Below are positions 5,628 through 5,687 of a stretch of DNA of 5,687 nucleotides, one piece after another; within the stretch, counting starts at the first letter, position 1; each line of letters opens with the position of its first letter. Both the position numbers and the translations under genes were made by a program. The notes beneath the pieces were generated by a model. The model made no database searches. It saw nothing but the letters and a program-made list of their open reading frames with translations, and was not told where the DNA came from. The stretch is from Spirochaetota bacterium (GTDB lineage: Bacteria; Spirochaetota; Spirochaetia; Treponematales; UBA12059). The stretch covers positions 1 to 5,687 of the forward strand of contig JAKQNL010000362.1 in NCBI GenBank assembly GCA_029565815.1, given 5' to 3'.

Positions 5628-5687
5628 CTACACGCGAATGTGCAGGGTAGTCATCATCGTGCCCGCTCCCGCGGGCTGCACAACGAC
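5628..5687 (-). CDS. Possible C-terminal end of an unidentified gene
   Basis: From the right edge one minus-strand frame is open for 19 codons and ends at TAG (5630-5628), reading VVVQPAGAGTMMTTLHIRV. The alternating hydrophobic end could be a closing beta strand, but the fragment is too short to place in a family. A second minus-strand frame is also open across the edge, so the choice is not secure. Confidence 0.25.
   Translation of the reverse strand, partial: VVVQPAGAGTMMTTLHIRV

Noticed and set aside
5661..5676. GC-rich stem GCCCGC/GCGGGC as a terminator
   Set aside because: No T-run follows on either strand, and it lies within the possible coding end at the window edge.

Overview
The window holds ordinary bacterial chromosomal DNA of roughly even base composition, with nearly all coding capacity on the minus strand. 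The gene types suggest a spirochaete, perhaps Treponema-like: a Trk potassium system whose TrkA carries an insertion in its second RCK domain, a membrane histidine kinase with a HisKA_2-type H-box, and a small four-helix membrane protein. This placement rests on family resemblance only and is tentative. TAA, TGA and TAG all appear as terminal codons, so a standard genetic code is expected.

Layout, left to right. Positions 2-169 (+) are the last 55 residues of an ABC-transporter permease of the NitT/TauT (SsuC/TauC) type, cut by the window edge. It converges on a minus-strand locus at 679-263. That locus is one reading frame for a small membrane protein, broken by a single in-frame TAG into a 42-codon piece with a strong ribosome binding site and a 90-codon piece without one. 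A pair of 16-bp hairpin-like repeats and a strong minus-strand intrinsic terminator (187-216) follow it. The centre holds trkA (3620-2211) and trkH (2230-764), overlapping by about 20 bases: the cytoplasmic nucleotide-binding regulator and the channel-like membrane subunit of a Trk/Ktr-type K+ uptake system.

Upstream of trkA, on the same strand and only 48 bases away, lies a 548-residue sensor kinase (5315-3669) with about seven membrane helices, a PAS domain, a HisKA_2-type H-box and a HATPase domain. No response regulator is in the window. No terminator is visible between kinase and trkA, so kinase-trkA-trkH could be one transcription unit; that is inference.

The right end (5397-5627) has no convincing gene. 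It holds two tandem palindromic repeats, each followed by a T-run and so shaped like plus-strand terminators pointing away from the kinase, a third partial copy of the repeat core, and an AT-rich stretch with inverted repeats and a TATAAT box. The last 60 bases may be the end of another minus-strand gene.

I see no CRISPR array, insertion sequence, tRNA or rRNA, and nothing that is clearly a new system. The most notable points are the amber-interrupted membrane-protein gene and the oppositely oriented terminator-like repeats in front of the kinase.
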